Shown here: positions 50,317 to 58,968 of the stretch, piece by piece
Layout: each line of letters opens with the position of its first letter
Numbering within the stretch: the stretch's first letter is position 1
NCBI RefSeq assembly: GCF_900109285.1
Contig: NZ_FNZQ01000001.1
Span: 1,021,001 to 1,085,000, forward strand
DNA length: 64,000 bases
Source: Jannaschia helgolandensis
Lineage (GTDB): Bacteria > Pseudomonadota > Alphaproteobacteria > Rhodobacterales > Rhodobacteraceae
Direction of reading: 5' to 3'
The notes under the pieces: generated by a model
What the model saw: the letters and a program-made list of their open reading frames with translations, nothing else
Databases searched by the model: none
Told to the model about the DNA's origin: nothing
Made by a program: the position numbers and the translations under genes

Positions 50317-51609
50317 ATGCTGGTCTGGTTCCTGCCTGCGTTTCTTGTGCTGCTGATGATTGGCCTGCCGGTGTTTTTTGCCCTGCTGGCCGCGCCGGGC
50401 ATCCTTTTGTGGCTGAGCGGACAGGAGAAGGATTTCGTCCTTCTGTATCGGAACGTCTATAACGGCATGGACAGCTTCCCCCTGATGGCGATCCCGTTCT
50501 TCCTGCTGGCGGGCGAGATGATGAACCGCGGCGGCATCACCATGCGGCTGGTCGAATTCAGTCAGGCCCTGGTCGGGCATTTCCGCGCCGGTCTGGCACA
50601 GGTGAATATCTTGTCGTCGATGCTGTTCGCGGGCCTGTCCGGGTCGGCGGTGGCGGATACATCCGCGCTGGGGTCGATGTTGATTCCCGCGATGGAGAGG
50701 GAAGGTTATACCCGCAAATTTGCCGCCGCCGTGACCGCCGCATCCTCGGTCATCGGGCCGATCATTCCGCCATCGGGCATCATGATCATCTATGCCTATG
50801 TGATGGAGCAATCGGTCGCCGCGCTGTTCCTTGCCGGTATCGTTCCCGGCGTTCTGGTCGGCGTCGGACTGATGGTTGTCACCAATGTCATGGCGCGCCG
50901 CAACCCCGGTGGTTTCCCGGACCTGAAGCGCCGCGCGACATGGGGCGAAAAGGGACAGGCGTCCCTGAAGGCCTTCTTCCCGCTGCTGACGCCGGTGATC
51001 ATTCTGGGCGGTATACTGGGCGGAGCCTTCACGCCGACCGAGGCCAGCGCCGTGGCCGTGGCCTATGCCGTCATCGTCTCGTTGTTCCTGTTGCGTGAAA
51101 TGACATGGCGCGACCTGCCGAACGTGTTGTCGCGGGCAGCGATCATGTCGTCGGTGGTCTTGTTGCTGGTCGGCGCGGCGATGGCGTTCAAAACGGTCGT
51201 GTCCCTGTCCCACGCGCCCGAGGCGCTGGCCGCGCTCATCCTGTCGCTGTCGGAAAACCCGCTGGTCCTGTTGTTGCTGATCAACCTGTTGCTGTTCATC
51301 GTCGGCATGTTTCTGGATGCGGGTCCGGCAATCATCATCCTTGGCCCGATCCTGGGGCCGATCTTCACGTCGCTGGGTGTCGATCCGGTGCATTTCGCCA
51401 TCATCATGTCGGTCAACCTGACCGTCGGGCTGGCGACGCCCCCGATGGGGCTGGTGTTGTTCGTGGCCAGTTCCGTGTCGGGCGAACGGGTGGAAACCAT
51501 CGCCCGCGCGATTCTGCCGTTCCTGGCCGTCGAAGTCTTCGTGATCTTCCTGATCACCTATGTGCCTGCCATATCTCTGGCAGTGCCGCGCTTCTTCGGG
51601 TTCTTATAA
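50317..51609 (+). CDS. TRAP transporter large permease (DctM)
   Basis: 430 aa, about 12 membrane helices. DctM signatures: GLSGSAVADTSALGSMLIPAM, ASSVIGPIIPPSGIMIIYA (key parts), GGAFTPTEASAVAVAYA. It starts right at the end of the small permease gene and does the sodium-driven transport step. Confidence 0.93.
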   Translation: MLVWFLPAFLVLLMIGLPVFFALLAAPGILLWLSGQEKDFVLLYRNVYNGMDSFPLMAIPFFLLAGEMMNRGGITMRLVEFSQALVGHFRAGLAQVNILSSMLFAGLSGSAVADTSALGSMLIPAMEREGYTRKFAAAVTAASSVIGPIIPPSGIMIIYAYVMEQSVAALFLAGIVPGVLVGVGLMVVTNVMARRNPGGFPDLKRRATWGEKGQASLKAFFPLLTPVIILGGILGGAFTPTEASAVAVAYAVIVSLFLLREMTWRDLPNVLSRAAIMSSVVLLLVGAAMAFKTVVSLSHAPEALAALILSLSENPLVLLLLINLLLFIVGMFLDAGPAIIILGPILGPIFTSLGVDPVHFAIIMSVNLTVGLATPPMGLVLFVASSVSGERVETIARAILPFLAVEVFVIFLITYVPAISLAVPRFFGFL

Positions 51610-51638
51610 ATAACCGGTCCAAAAGGGAGAGAGACCTC

Positions 51639-52706
51639 ATGAAACTGATCAACATATTCAAGGCGGGCGCGCTGGCCGCGATTACCGCGCTGCCGTCGGT
51701 GGCCTTTGCCGATGCCCACGCCATCAACATCCGCGCGACCGCCAACTCCAACGAGAACGACGAGGACTATGACGGACTGGTCGTCTTCAAGAACTATGTC
51801 GAGGCGGCGTCGAACGGTGCCATCACGGTCGAATTGTTCATCGGCACGCAGCTTTGCTCGAACGGCGCGGAATGCCTGCAGGGCGTGGCCGACGGGTCCA
51901 TCGACGTCTTCGTGACGACGTCCGGCGGCGCGGCCGGCATCTTCCCCTATGTGCAGATCTTTGACCTGCCGTACCTGATGTCCGACGACCGCATCGCCGA
52001 GGAAGTGCTGACCAACACCGCGCTGACCAGTCAGCTGCGGGCCAAGGCGCTGGAAGATTCGGGCGATGCGATCCGCATCATGACCGTGGGCAACACCGGC
52101 GGCTGGCGCAACTTCGCCAATACCCAGCGCCGGGTCGAGATGCCCACCGATCTGGAAGGCATGAAGATCCGCACTGTGGTCGCCGACCTGCCGCAGGAGT
52201 TGGTGCGCGCGCTGGGTGCTTCGCCCACGCCGATCCCGTGGCCCGAGCTGTTCACTTCGCTGCAGACCGGCGTGGTCGAAGGGTCGAAGAACGGCATCAC
52301 CGACATCATGGGTATGAAGTTCCCGGATGCGGGGCTGCAATACATGACGCTGGACGGGCACGCCTACATGGCTGCGATCTGGGTGATGAACAACGAGAAG
52401 TTCCAGGCGATGGACGACGACATGAAGCGCGTTGTCGTCGATGGATTTGCGGCGTTGCAGCAGGCGACCTTCGCCTCGCCCAAGCGCAAGTCGATCCAGG
52501 CCTATGAGGATTTCGTGGCCGGTGGCGGCGATCTCTATGTGCCCAGCCCCGAGCAGAAGCAGGCCTTCCAGGATGCGGCGGCCCCGGTTTATGACTGGTT
52601 CGCGGGCAACGTGGACGGCGGCGAGGAAATGCTGGCCAACTTCCGCACGGCAATCGCCGAGGCGGAGGAGAACGTCGGCGCCCGTCGCGCGCGCGATCTG
52701 GAATGA
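51639..52706 (+). CDS. TRAP transporter substrate-binding protein (DctP)
   Basis: 355 aa from the ATG at 51639 with AAAGGGAGAGAG upstream. Signal peptide ending SVAFA-DAHA. DctP fold: EAASNGAITVELFIGTQLC, IFDLPYLMSDDR, IRTVVADLPQELVRALGASPTPIPWPELFTSLQTG (key parts: SPTPIPWPE) and VVEGSKNGI. The binding site usually has an arginine for a carboxylate or sulfonate. Substrate unknown; organic acid or sulfonate is likeliest. Confidence 0.9.
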   Translation: MKLINIFKAGALAAITALPSVAFADAHAINIRATANSNENDEDYDGLVVFKNYVEAASNGAITVELFIGTQLCSNGAECLQGVADGSIDVFVTTSGGAAGIFPYVQIFDLPYLMSDDRIAEEVLTNTALTSQLRAKALEDSGDAIRIMTVGNTGGWRNFANTQRRVEMPTDLEGMKIRTVVADLPQELVRALGASPTPIPWPELFTSLQTGVVEGSKNGITDIMGMKFPDAGLQYMTLDGHAYMAAIWVMNNEKFQAMDDDMKRVVVDGFAALQQATFASPKRKSIQAYEDFVAGGGDLYVPSPEQKQAFQDAAAPVYDWFAGNVDGGEEMLANFRTAIAEAEENVGARRARDLE

Positions 52707-52736
52707 TTTGAAGGCACCGAATCAGGACTGCGAGGG

Positions 52737-52763
52737 GGGCGATCAGTGGATCGCCCTTTTCAT
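52737..52763 (+). terminator. Intrinsic terminator of the TRAP operon
   Basis: GGGCGATC (52737-52744) / GATCGCCC (52749-52756), four-base loop, then TTTTCATTT. It follows the dctP stop by 30 bases. Confidence 0.85.
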
Positions 52764-53044
52764 TTCCCGGTGCAGGAGAGCGAGCAAGCGGCATGGATCG
52801 GCGATGGCTGCGTCGAGTTCAGCGCGCAGGATGCCGTGATTGCAGCAATGTCGGCTTCTTCGACCCCGGCCAAATCGGGTCAAAATCAGATGGACGCTTT
52901 TCCCTAAAACCGCTGTCCAACCGCTCCGGACCATCATCCAATGGATGCCAGGCCGATTATGAATTATCATTTGAGCCGGATCACACCTGTGGGGCCAATC
53001 ACTGGCGTGCGCCGACTTGTAGTTTTTTTGTAGGAGTATACTCG
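52764..53044 (+). other. 281-base non-coding stretch before a secreted-protein gene
   Basis: No supportable gene. Together with the terminator just before it, this fills the 338 bases between dctP and the next gene. Base composition shifts towards A/T at its right end (a T7 run at ~53024). It probably contains the promoter of the gene at 53045. Possible remnant of inserted DNA, but I find no terminal repeats. Confidence 0.35.
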
Positions 53045-53488
53045 ATGAAAGTTTTGATCTTAGCACTAATCGGCGCATCCACTATTGCGACGGCGGTGGC
53101 AGCCGAGAAGGTTTCAGGCAATAACTACATGCTGGCAGACGTAAAAGCTTGGCCTACAGGTGAAACGACCGGCTATTGGATGAGTTCGACAAAAGGTGTT
53201 CGCGTGTCAGATGATCCTGACGCATTGCCAGAGCCGACCGAATGCAACGGGGCTGGATACTGGGATGCCAATGGCGACTGGGGTGAGGGCATATGTCGTT
53301 ACGGTGATGCTACAGACTTCGTCCTCTCGTCCTACAAGGTCGAAAAAGGTGCAAAAACTGGCGTTTGGGAGATTCTCCAGGCTGGCGGCAAATATGAAGG
53401 TTTGACCGGTAGCGGTACATTTGAATCGACGCGTGGCCAGCGCGGTGCGTCAGTTTCGGCCTGGGAGGGCGAAGTCTCCATGCCATGA
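53045..53488 (+). CDS. Small secreted protein of unknown function
   Basis: 147 aa with a signal peptide (MKVLILALIGASTIATAVAA). Two cysteines (ECNGAG, GICRYG) could form a disulfide. The C-terminal half has glycine-rich strand motifs (GGKYEGLTGSGTFES) like small periplasmic beta-barrels. TAGGAG nine bases before the ATG. It is visibly less GC-rich than its neighbours, which may mean recent acquisition. No function can be assigned. Confidence 0.7.
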   Translation: MKVLILALIGASTIATAVAAEKVSGNNYMLADVKAWPTGETTGYWMSSTKGVRVSDDPDALPEPTECNGAGYWDANGDWGEGICRYGDATDFVLSSYKVEKGAKTGVWEILQAGGKYEGLTGSGTFESTRGQRGASVSAWEGEVSMP

Positions 53489-53629
53489 TGAAGCAATAGT
53501 GCTGTTTGTCCTATAGGTTAGGCCATGGCCCGACGCGGCTTTGCGGGCACACCGAGAGGGGGGTGGAACGCGGCCAAGCTGTCCGTTCGTTTTTGTGGTA
53601 GACTCAGGCGATAACCGATGGAGGTCGAT

Positions 53630-53920
53630 ATGCGCTATATCACAATCACCACATGGGAAATCGCAGACGGGACCGATTACAACGTATCCCTGCGCGCGAT
53701 CGAGGAAAAACGCCTGCCCGCGTTGAAGGGCCTGGGCGCAAGTCGCGTCACGGTGATCCGGACCAGCGAACGGACCAGTGCCGCGATCACCGAATGGCCG
53801 GACAAGATCACGAGGGACGCGGCGGAACTGAAGATCGACGAGGTTCGCAGGAAGGTCCACAAGGAGGACATGACGCGGATGACGGGAGAGATGAGGGGCG
53901 AGGTCGTGGCGGACGTCTGA
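53630..53920 (+). CDS. Small hypothetical protein, possibly dimeric alpha-beta barrel
   Basis: 96 aa from the ATG at 53630, which has a GGAGG site at the right distance; the ATG at 53618 lies in front of that site. The sequence YITITTWEIADG..ALKGLGASRVTVIRTSERTSAAITEWPD fits an antibiotic-biosynthesis-monooxygenase/NIPSNAP-like ferredoxin fold. Basic C-terminus. No operon partner; role unknown. Confidence 0.6.
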   Translation: MRYITITTWEIADGTDYNVSLRAIEEKRLPALKGLGASRVTVIRTSERTSAAITEWPDKITRDAAELKIDEVRRKVHKEDMTRMTGEMRGEVVADV

Positions 53921-54021
53921 TGGCCGCCAGTCTTGCGCGGCTGTCGGGAAGATCCGTCATGTGATTGTCCCCAGGCCGGTTTCTAAGGCAGGCCGAAGGT
54001 AACACGGGCGGGTCATTCCGT

Positions 54022-54501
54022 TCACCGAAACGGATACATCCAGACCTTGTAGTCCCCCACCAGTTCCAGCGCCTTTGCGATCTGTTCAGGGGTCATTTTC
54101 TTCACCACCTCCTCCTGCGAAATCGCGGCGTCCGGGTCGCCTCCGATGGCCGAGAGCGCGTACCACATATAGGCGCGCACAAGGTCGGGCGCGGGCATGC
54201 CCAGGCCGACTTCGTAATACCAGCCGACGCCGGATTGCGCGCCGGGATGCCCCTTCATCGCCGCGCGCAGATACCAGTCGAAGGCGCGCACCGGGTCGCG
54301 CGTCACCCCCAGGCCCATCGCATACATCACGCCGATCAACTCCTCTGCATCGGCATTGCCGGAGCGGGCCGCCGGTTCGAGCGCGGCGCGCGCCTCGGCG
54401 AAGGCCCCGGCCTCCATCAGATCGCGGGCCGCTTCGATATCTGCGGTCGCGGGGCTGGACACTGACAACAGGGTGGCCAAGATCGCGGCATGAAATTTCA
54501 T
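54022..54501 (-). CDS. Sel1-repeat (TPR-like) periplasmic protein
   Basis: 159 aa with a signal peptide (MKFHAAILATLLSVSSPATA). Two to three Sel1-like repeats follow (AEELIGVMYAMGLGVTRDPVRAFDWYLRAAMKGHPGAQSGVGWYY; key motif VRAFDWYLRAA). GAGGAGG six bases before the ATG is a strong ribosome site. Its first 12 coding bases are shared with the divergent peroxidase gene. Likely protein-protein scaffold in the periplasm. Confidence 0.82.
   Translation of the reverse strand: MKFHAAILATLLSVSSPATADIEAARDLMEAGAFAEARAALEPAARSGNADAEELIGVMYAMGLGVTRDPVRAFDWYLRAAMKGHPGAQSGVGWYYEVGLGMPAPDLVRAYMWYALSAIGGDPDAAISQEEVVKKMTPEQIAKALELVGDYKVWMYPFR
54490..54501. repeat. Palindromic shared start codons of divergent genes
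   Basis: ATGAAATTTCAT is its own reverse complement. It encodes Met-Lys-Phe-His as the first four codons of the minus-strand Sel1 gene and also of the plus-strand peroxidase gene. Confidence 0.9.
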
Positions 54502-55779
54502 ACGATCCTCCTCGGCCTCAGCTTGGCCGTGTCGCCCGCGCCAGCGCAAGAGGTGGTGTTCAACGACTATTCCGAAGACCGCGCCGCCATCGGACAGTTG
54601 CTGTTCTATGATCCGATCCTGTCGGGCAACCGCAACATCAGTTGCGCCACCTGTCACCACGCCGACACGTTCTCGGCCGATGCGCTGAGCCTTGGCATCG
54701 GCGAGGGCGGGAAAGGGATCGGCACGCGCCGCACCGTCGCCGACGGGGCCATCGTCAAGCGGGTGCCGCGCAACGCGCCGGGGCTGTGGAACATCGGCGC
54801 GACGGAATTCACCAGTTTTTTCCACGACGGGCGCGTATCGGTTTCGGATGCCTATGACACGGGCTACGACAGCCCGGCGGAGGAATGGCTGCCGGTCGGT
54901 CTGCCCAACCTGCTGGCGGTTCAGGCCCTGTTCCCGCTGACCGCACAGTTCGAGATGGCGGGCAATGTCGGAGAAAACGAGGTGATCGGCGCCGTCTCCG
55001 ACCGCATCGACGGGGGCTGGCCGATTCTGGCGAAACGGGTGCGAACGATCCCCGCCTATGGCGATGCGCTTGTCGAGGCTTTCGCTCTGAACCGCCCCGA
55101 AGATATCGACATTCGGCATATTGCCATCGCCCTGGCTGATTTCATGAATGCCGAATGGCGTTCGCTGGATGCGCCTTATGATCTGTGGCTGGCGGGACAG
55201 GGCAATCTGACCCCGGCGCAGGATCGGGGCCGCATGCTGTTCTTCGGCAAGGGTGGTTGCGCGTCCTGCCACTCCGGCCCGCTGTTTACGGACCAGAACT
55301 TCTACGCGCTGGCCCTTCCGCCCTTCGGCCCCGGTCGGACGCGACGTTTCGACCCGATGCCGCGCGACGTCGGGCGGATGGCCGAAACCGACGATCTGGA
55401 CGATGCTTACCGCTTTCGCACCCCGTCTTTGCGCAATGTCACCCTGACGGGGCCGTATGGGCACAACGGAGCATATCCGACGCTGGCCGGGATCATCCGC
55501 CACCATGCCGATCCGGTTGCGGCGACGGCCCGCTGGACACCCGAACTGGCCAATCTGCCCGACGCGCCGTGGCTGGCGTCGGGCGACTTCGTGATCCGCA
55601 GTGATGCGCGCGAAATGGCACGCGTATCGGCCAAACTGGACATCCGGCCCGTCGTTCTGTCGGACGCTGAAGTGGCCGATCTGGTCGCATTCATGGGCGC
55701 GCTGGAAGGGGGCGAGAGCCGGTATGGCCGCCTGGGCGTGCCCGATGCCGTGCCGTCGGGACTGGCGGTGGAGCGATGA
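54490..55779 (+). CDS. Di-heme cytochrome c peroxidase (CcpA/MauG family)
   Basis: 429 aa with a signal peptide (MKFHTILLGLSLAVSPAPAQ), so periplasmic. Two heme motifs: CATCHH near residue 52 and CASCHS near 257; GQLLFYDPILSGNRNISC and TPSLRNVTLTGPYGHNGAYPTL are family signatures. It reduces hydrogen peroxide with electrons from cytochrome c, or performs MauG-like oxidation. There is no strong ribosome site before the start. It overlaps the kinase gene by four bases, so it heads the putative sulfosugar operon. Confidence 0.88.
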   Translation: MKFHTILLGLSLAVSPAPAQEVVFNDYSEDRAAIGQLLFYDPILSGNRNISCATCHHADTFSADALSLGIGEGGKGIGTRRTVADGAIVKRVPRNAPGLWNIGATEFTSFFHDGRVSVSDAYDTGYDSPAEEWLPVGLPNLLAVQALFPLTAQFEMAGNVGENEVIGAVSDRIDGGWPILAKRVRTIPAYGDALVEAFALNRPEDIDIRHIAIALADFMNAEWRSLDAPYDLWLAGQGNLTPAQDRGRMLFFGKGGCASCHSGPLFTDQNFYALALPPFGPGRTRRFDPMPRDVGRMAETDDLDDAYRFRTPSLRNVTLTGPYGHNGAYPTLAGIIRHHADPVAATARWTPELANLPDAPWLASGDFVIRSDAREMARVSAKLDIRPVVLSDAEVADLVAFMGALEGGESRYGRLGVPDAVPSGLAVER

Positions 55780-56618
55780 TACGCCTTCTGGTCTGCGGCA
55801 TCTCCGTGATGGATTACGTCCACCGGGTTGCGGCCTTGCCCGTGTCCGAGGGCAAGCACCGCAGCACCTCGTTCGAGCGGATCGGCGGGGGCTGCGCCGC
55901 GAATGCCGCCGTCGCCGCCGCGCGACTGGGTGCCGAAGTGACGCTGATGACGCGGATGGGCGCGGATGCAACGGGCGACGAACTGGCGGGACTTCTGGCC
56001 GGTCAGAACATCGTCCCGGCCTTCGCGCGCGGCGGGCGCACGCCCTTGTCATCGGTCATGGTGGACCCGGCGGGCGAGCGGATGATCGTGAACTTTCCGG
56101 GCGCCGACCTGCCTGATACCCCGCCCGACGTCCCGACATTCGACGCCACGCTCTGCGATTGCCGTTGGCCCCAGGCGACCGAGGCCGTCTTGCGCGCCGC
56201 CCGCGCCGCCGGGATGCCCGCGGTGCTGGACGGCGAGAAATACACGCCCGAGTCCCTGGCCGCGTTGGCCAGCCACGTCGTGTTCAGCGCCCCGGGCCTG
56301 CGCGATTTCACCGGCATCGACGCCATGCCCCAGGCCCTGGCCGACGCCGCCGCGCGCCTTCCGGGCCGTGTTGCCTATACTGATGGACCGAACGGCGTGA
56401 CTTGGGCCGATGGCCCGCATATTCCCGCCCAGCGGATCGCTTCCGTCGATACGCTGGGCGCGGGTGATGTCTGGCACGGGGCCTTCACGCTGGCGCTGGC
56501 CCGGGGCCGCGATCTGACTGCCGCATCGACTTTCGCCAACCATGTCGCCGCCACGAAATGCACGCGTGCGGGTGGCTGGGACCAATATCCGACGCATATC
56601 GAACTGGAGACCGAATGA
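55776..56618 (+). CDS. PfkB-family kinase resembling 6-deoxy-6-sulfofructose kinase YihV
   Basis: 280 aa. PfkB fold with GGGCAANAAVAAARLGA near the N-terminus, catalytic-base motif DTLGAGDVWHGAF (~residue 230) and AATKCTRAGG at the end. From memory it follows E. coli YihV closely: both open MIR..CGI(S/T)VMD, share MVDxxGERxIxNxP, a D-x-RW segment (CDCRW here), HxxFSxPGL and KCTRxGG. This makes sulfofructose 1-kinase the best call, with another ketose or ketose-phosphate kinase as the alternative. Overlaps both neighbours by ATGA. Confidence 0.8.
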   Translation: MIRLLVCGISVMDYVHRVAALPVSEGKHRSTSFERIGGGCAANAAVAAARLGAEVTLMTRMGADATGDELAGLLAGQNIVPAFARGGRTPLSSVMVDPAGERMIVNFPGADLPDTPPDVPTFDATLCDCRWPQATEAVLRAARAAGMPAVLDGEKYTPESLAALASHVVFSAPGLRDFTGIDAMPQALADAAARLPGRVAYTDGPNGVTWADGPHIPAQRIASVDTLGAGDVWHGAFTLALARGRDLTAASTFANHVAATKCTRAGGWDQYPTHIELETE

Positions 56619-57643
56619 CCCTGCACCTTACCCCCGGCAAGCAGTTGGGATTCCGCCGCATGGCCGATGCCGCCGGACGCTTCAAGATGACCGCCGTCGA
56701 TCAGCGCCCGCCGATCAAGACCCCGGTCGAGGCGCATCACGGCAAGCCCGACTGGGACGATATGGCCCGCGTCAAGACGATGCTGCTCGAGGCGTTGCAG
56801 CCCTCGTCCACGGCGATGCTGCTGGACCCGCATTACGCGATCCCGCATGGCTGGCAGGTATTCGACCCGCGGAAGGGATTGATCGTGACGTTGGAGGACA
56901 GCCTGTTCCGCGACACCGGGCAGGGCCGTTTCTCGGCCGAGATCGACGATTGGTCCGTGGGCAAGATCAAGCGGATGGGCGGCGATGCCGTGAAGGTGCT
57001 GGCATGGTACAGGCCTGATATTTCGGACGACGTGCGCAAGGCGCAGCACGATTTCGTCAAACGCACGGGCGAAGCCTGCGCGAAATACGACATCCCGTTC
57101 CTGTTCGAACTGCTGGTCCATCCAGTCGAGACTGACGCGGAACAGACCTCCGAATACACCGAGATGGCGACCAAGCATTCCGACCATGTGCTGGCCTCGG
57201 TCGAGGCCTTCGCGGGTGCGGATTACGGCGTCGACGTCTTCAAGCTGGAAAGCCCGGTTCCGGCCAAGGGCATCGCCGGGGGCGAGGCCGCTGTTCAGAC
57301 GCTGTTCGACGAGATGGGCAAACTGGCCGCGCGGCCTTGGGTCATGCTGTCTGCGGGCGCGGGCAAGCCTGACTTCAAGACGGTGCTGGACTATGCCTAT
57401 GCCGCCGGGGCCTCTGGCTTCCTTGCGGGGCGCGCGATCTGGCTGGATGCGTTCAATGCCTATCCGGATTGGGACGCCATGCAGGCGGGGCTGACACGCG
57501 ACTCGGTCCCATACATGGCCGAACTGAACGCGCTGACCGATGCGCAGGCGACACCGTGGCACAGGCATGCTTGCTATGGCGGCGACGGATCGGCCTTTAT
57601 CGATCCGACGGCCGGGTTCCGGCACGGATACGGGGACATCTGA
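56615..57643 (+). CDS. LacD/YihT-family class I aldolase
   Basis: 342 aa from the ATG at 56615. Class I aldolase of the tagatose-1,6-bisphosphate/6-deoxy-6-sulfofructose-1-phosphate type: MTAVDQRPPIK, GGDAVKVLAWYRPD, Schiff-base lysine in DVFKLESPVP, and ASGFLAGRAIW, all shared with LacD and YihT. It is about the length of LacD (326 aa) and longer than YihT (292 aa). Next to a YihV-like kinase it most likely splits sulfofructose-1-phosphate into dihydroxyacetone phosphate and sulfolactaldehyde. Confidence 0.82.
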   Translation: MTLHLTPGKQLGFRRMADAAGRFKMTAVDQRPPIKTPVEAHHGKPDWDDMARVKTMLLEALQPSSTAMLLDPHYAIPHGWQVFDPRKGLIVTLEDSLFRDTGQGRFSAEIDDWSVGKIKRMGGDAVKVLAWYRPDISDDVRKAQHDFVKRTGEACAKYDIPFLFELLVHPVETDAEQTSEYTEMATKHSDHVLASVEAFAGADYGVDVFKLESPVPAKGIAGGEAAVQTLFDEMGKLAARPWVMLSAGAGKPDFKTVLDYAYAAGASGFLAGRAIWLDAFNAYPDWDAMQAGLTRDSVPYMAELNALTDAQATPWHRHACYGGDGSAFIDPTAGFRHGYGDI

Positions 57644-58968
57644 TGCGCATTGGACTCCTGCCTCTGGGGCGGCCCACGTTCGACGTGCCCTATGCCGAGG
57701 AAAAGCTGGCGGCAGTGCTGGCGCAGCTGGATGCGTCGGGGCATGAGATTGTCGGCCCGCGCAGGTTGCTGATGGGCCCTGACGAGGCTGCGCTGAAGTC
57801 AACCGCCGACGCCGATGTCCTGCTGATCCTTCAGATCACCTTCACCGACGCCGCCTTCGCAACCCGCGCCGCAGTGGCCCACAAGGGACGCGTCGCGATC
57901 TGGGCCGTGCCGGAGCCGCGGACCGGCGGACGGTTGCGGCTGAATGCGTTTTGCGGGCTGAACCTGCTTTCGCATGCACTGGGCCTGAACGACCGGCGTT
58001 TCACCTGGGCCTATGGCGATACCGTCGACCTGGACGCCCTGTTGTCGGGGCCGGAGGTCGCGCCAAAGCGTGGTCATGCCAGCGATGCCGCTCCGGTCGC
58101 GATCAACCGCGATCTTCGGATCGGGCGGATCGGGGAGCGGCCCGATGGCTTTGACACCTGCGCCTATGACGCGCCCGCGCTGAAGGCGCTGACCGGCGCG
58201 CAGGTCACCGAACTGGACCTGCCGGACCTGTTCGACCGTGCCCGCGCTTTGCCCGATGCGGCCGTCGCGCCCTATGCCGCCAAAGCCGAAGGTCTGGGAG
58301 GGATCGCGCAATTGGACAAGGGCGAGCTGGACCGGTCCCTGCGCCTGGCCGGGGCGTTGACCGGGCTGAAAGCGGAGCATGGCTTCGACGCGATGGCCAT
58401 CCGCTGCTGGCCGGAAACCTTTACCGAATATGGCGGAGCGGTTTGCGGCCCGGTCTCCATGCTGGGCGAGGCGCGAACCCCCTGCGCCTGCGAGGCCGAC
58501 GTCTATGGCGCGGTCACCCAGGCCATCCTTCAGGACGTGGCCGATGCCCCGGTGTTCCTTGCCGATCTGGTGGATATGGACGGCGAGACCGGGGTCGTCT
58601 GGCACTGCGGTCAGGCGCCCGTGTCGATGGCGGCCAGGGCTCCGGATGCGACGGTCCACACCAACCGCAAACAGGCGCTGTTGCTTGAGTTTCCTTTGAA
58701 AGCGGGCCGCGTGACGCTGTTTCGGTTGAGCCAGGCCTATGGCCAGCCGCAGGTCGTCATCGCGACGGGCGATGTGGTCGACGCGCCGATGGCGTTTACC
58801 GGCACCAGCGGCACAGTGCGCTTTGACCGGGGGGCGGATGCCGTGTGCCGGGACGTCATGGCCAGCGGGCTGGAGCATCACATGGCGCTGGCTTACGGCG
58901 ACCATGCGGAGGCTCTGCGCGGGGTCGCGGCGGAGTTGGGGATCGACGTGCTGGAACTGGGCTCATGA
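57643..58968 (+). CDS. L-fucose/arabinose-isomerase-like protein, candidate sulfoquinovose isomerase
   Basis: 441 aa from the ATG at 57643 (TGATG overlap with the aldolase). Fucose-isomerase fold: an N-terminal Rossmann-like half, then the metal-site region AIRCWPETFTEYGG, CACEADVYGAVTQ and VVWHCGQAP, with Glu, Glu/Asp and His as probable ligands. Shares the fold of SqvD-type sulfoquinovose isomerases used in several sulfoglycolytic pathways. It would convert sulfoquinovose to sulfofructose; a plain aldose isomerase is the alternative. Confidence 0.75.
   Translation: MRIGLLPLGRPTFDVPYAEEKLAAVLAQLDASGHEIVGPRRLLMGPDEAALKSTADADVLLILQITFTDAAFATRAAVAHKGRVAIWAVPEPRTGGRLRLNAFCGLNLLSHALGLNDRRFTWAYGDTVDLDALLSGPEVAPKRGHASDAAPVAINRDLRIGRIGERPDGFDTCAYDAPALKALTGAQVTELDLPDLFDRARALPDAAVAPYAAKAEGLGGIAQLDKGELDRSLRLAGALTGLKAEHGFDAMAIRCWPETFTEYGGAVCGPVSMLGEARTPCACEADVYGAVTQAILQDVADAPVFLADLVDMDGETGVVWHCGQAPVSMAARAPDATVHTNRKQALLLEFPLKAGRVTLFRLSQAYGQPQVVIATGDVVDAPMAFTGTSGTVRFDRGADAVCRDVMASGLEHHMALAYGDHAEALRGVAAELGIDVLELGS

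Noticed and set aside
53618-53620. ATG at 53618 as the start of the small hypothetical gene
   Set aside because: The GGAGG ribosome site lies after it and at the right distance from the ATG at 53630.
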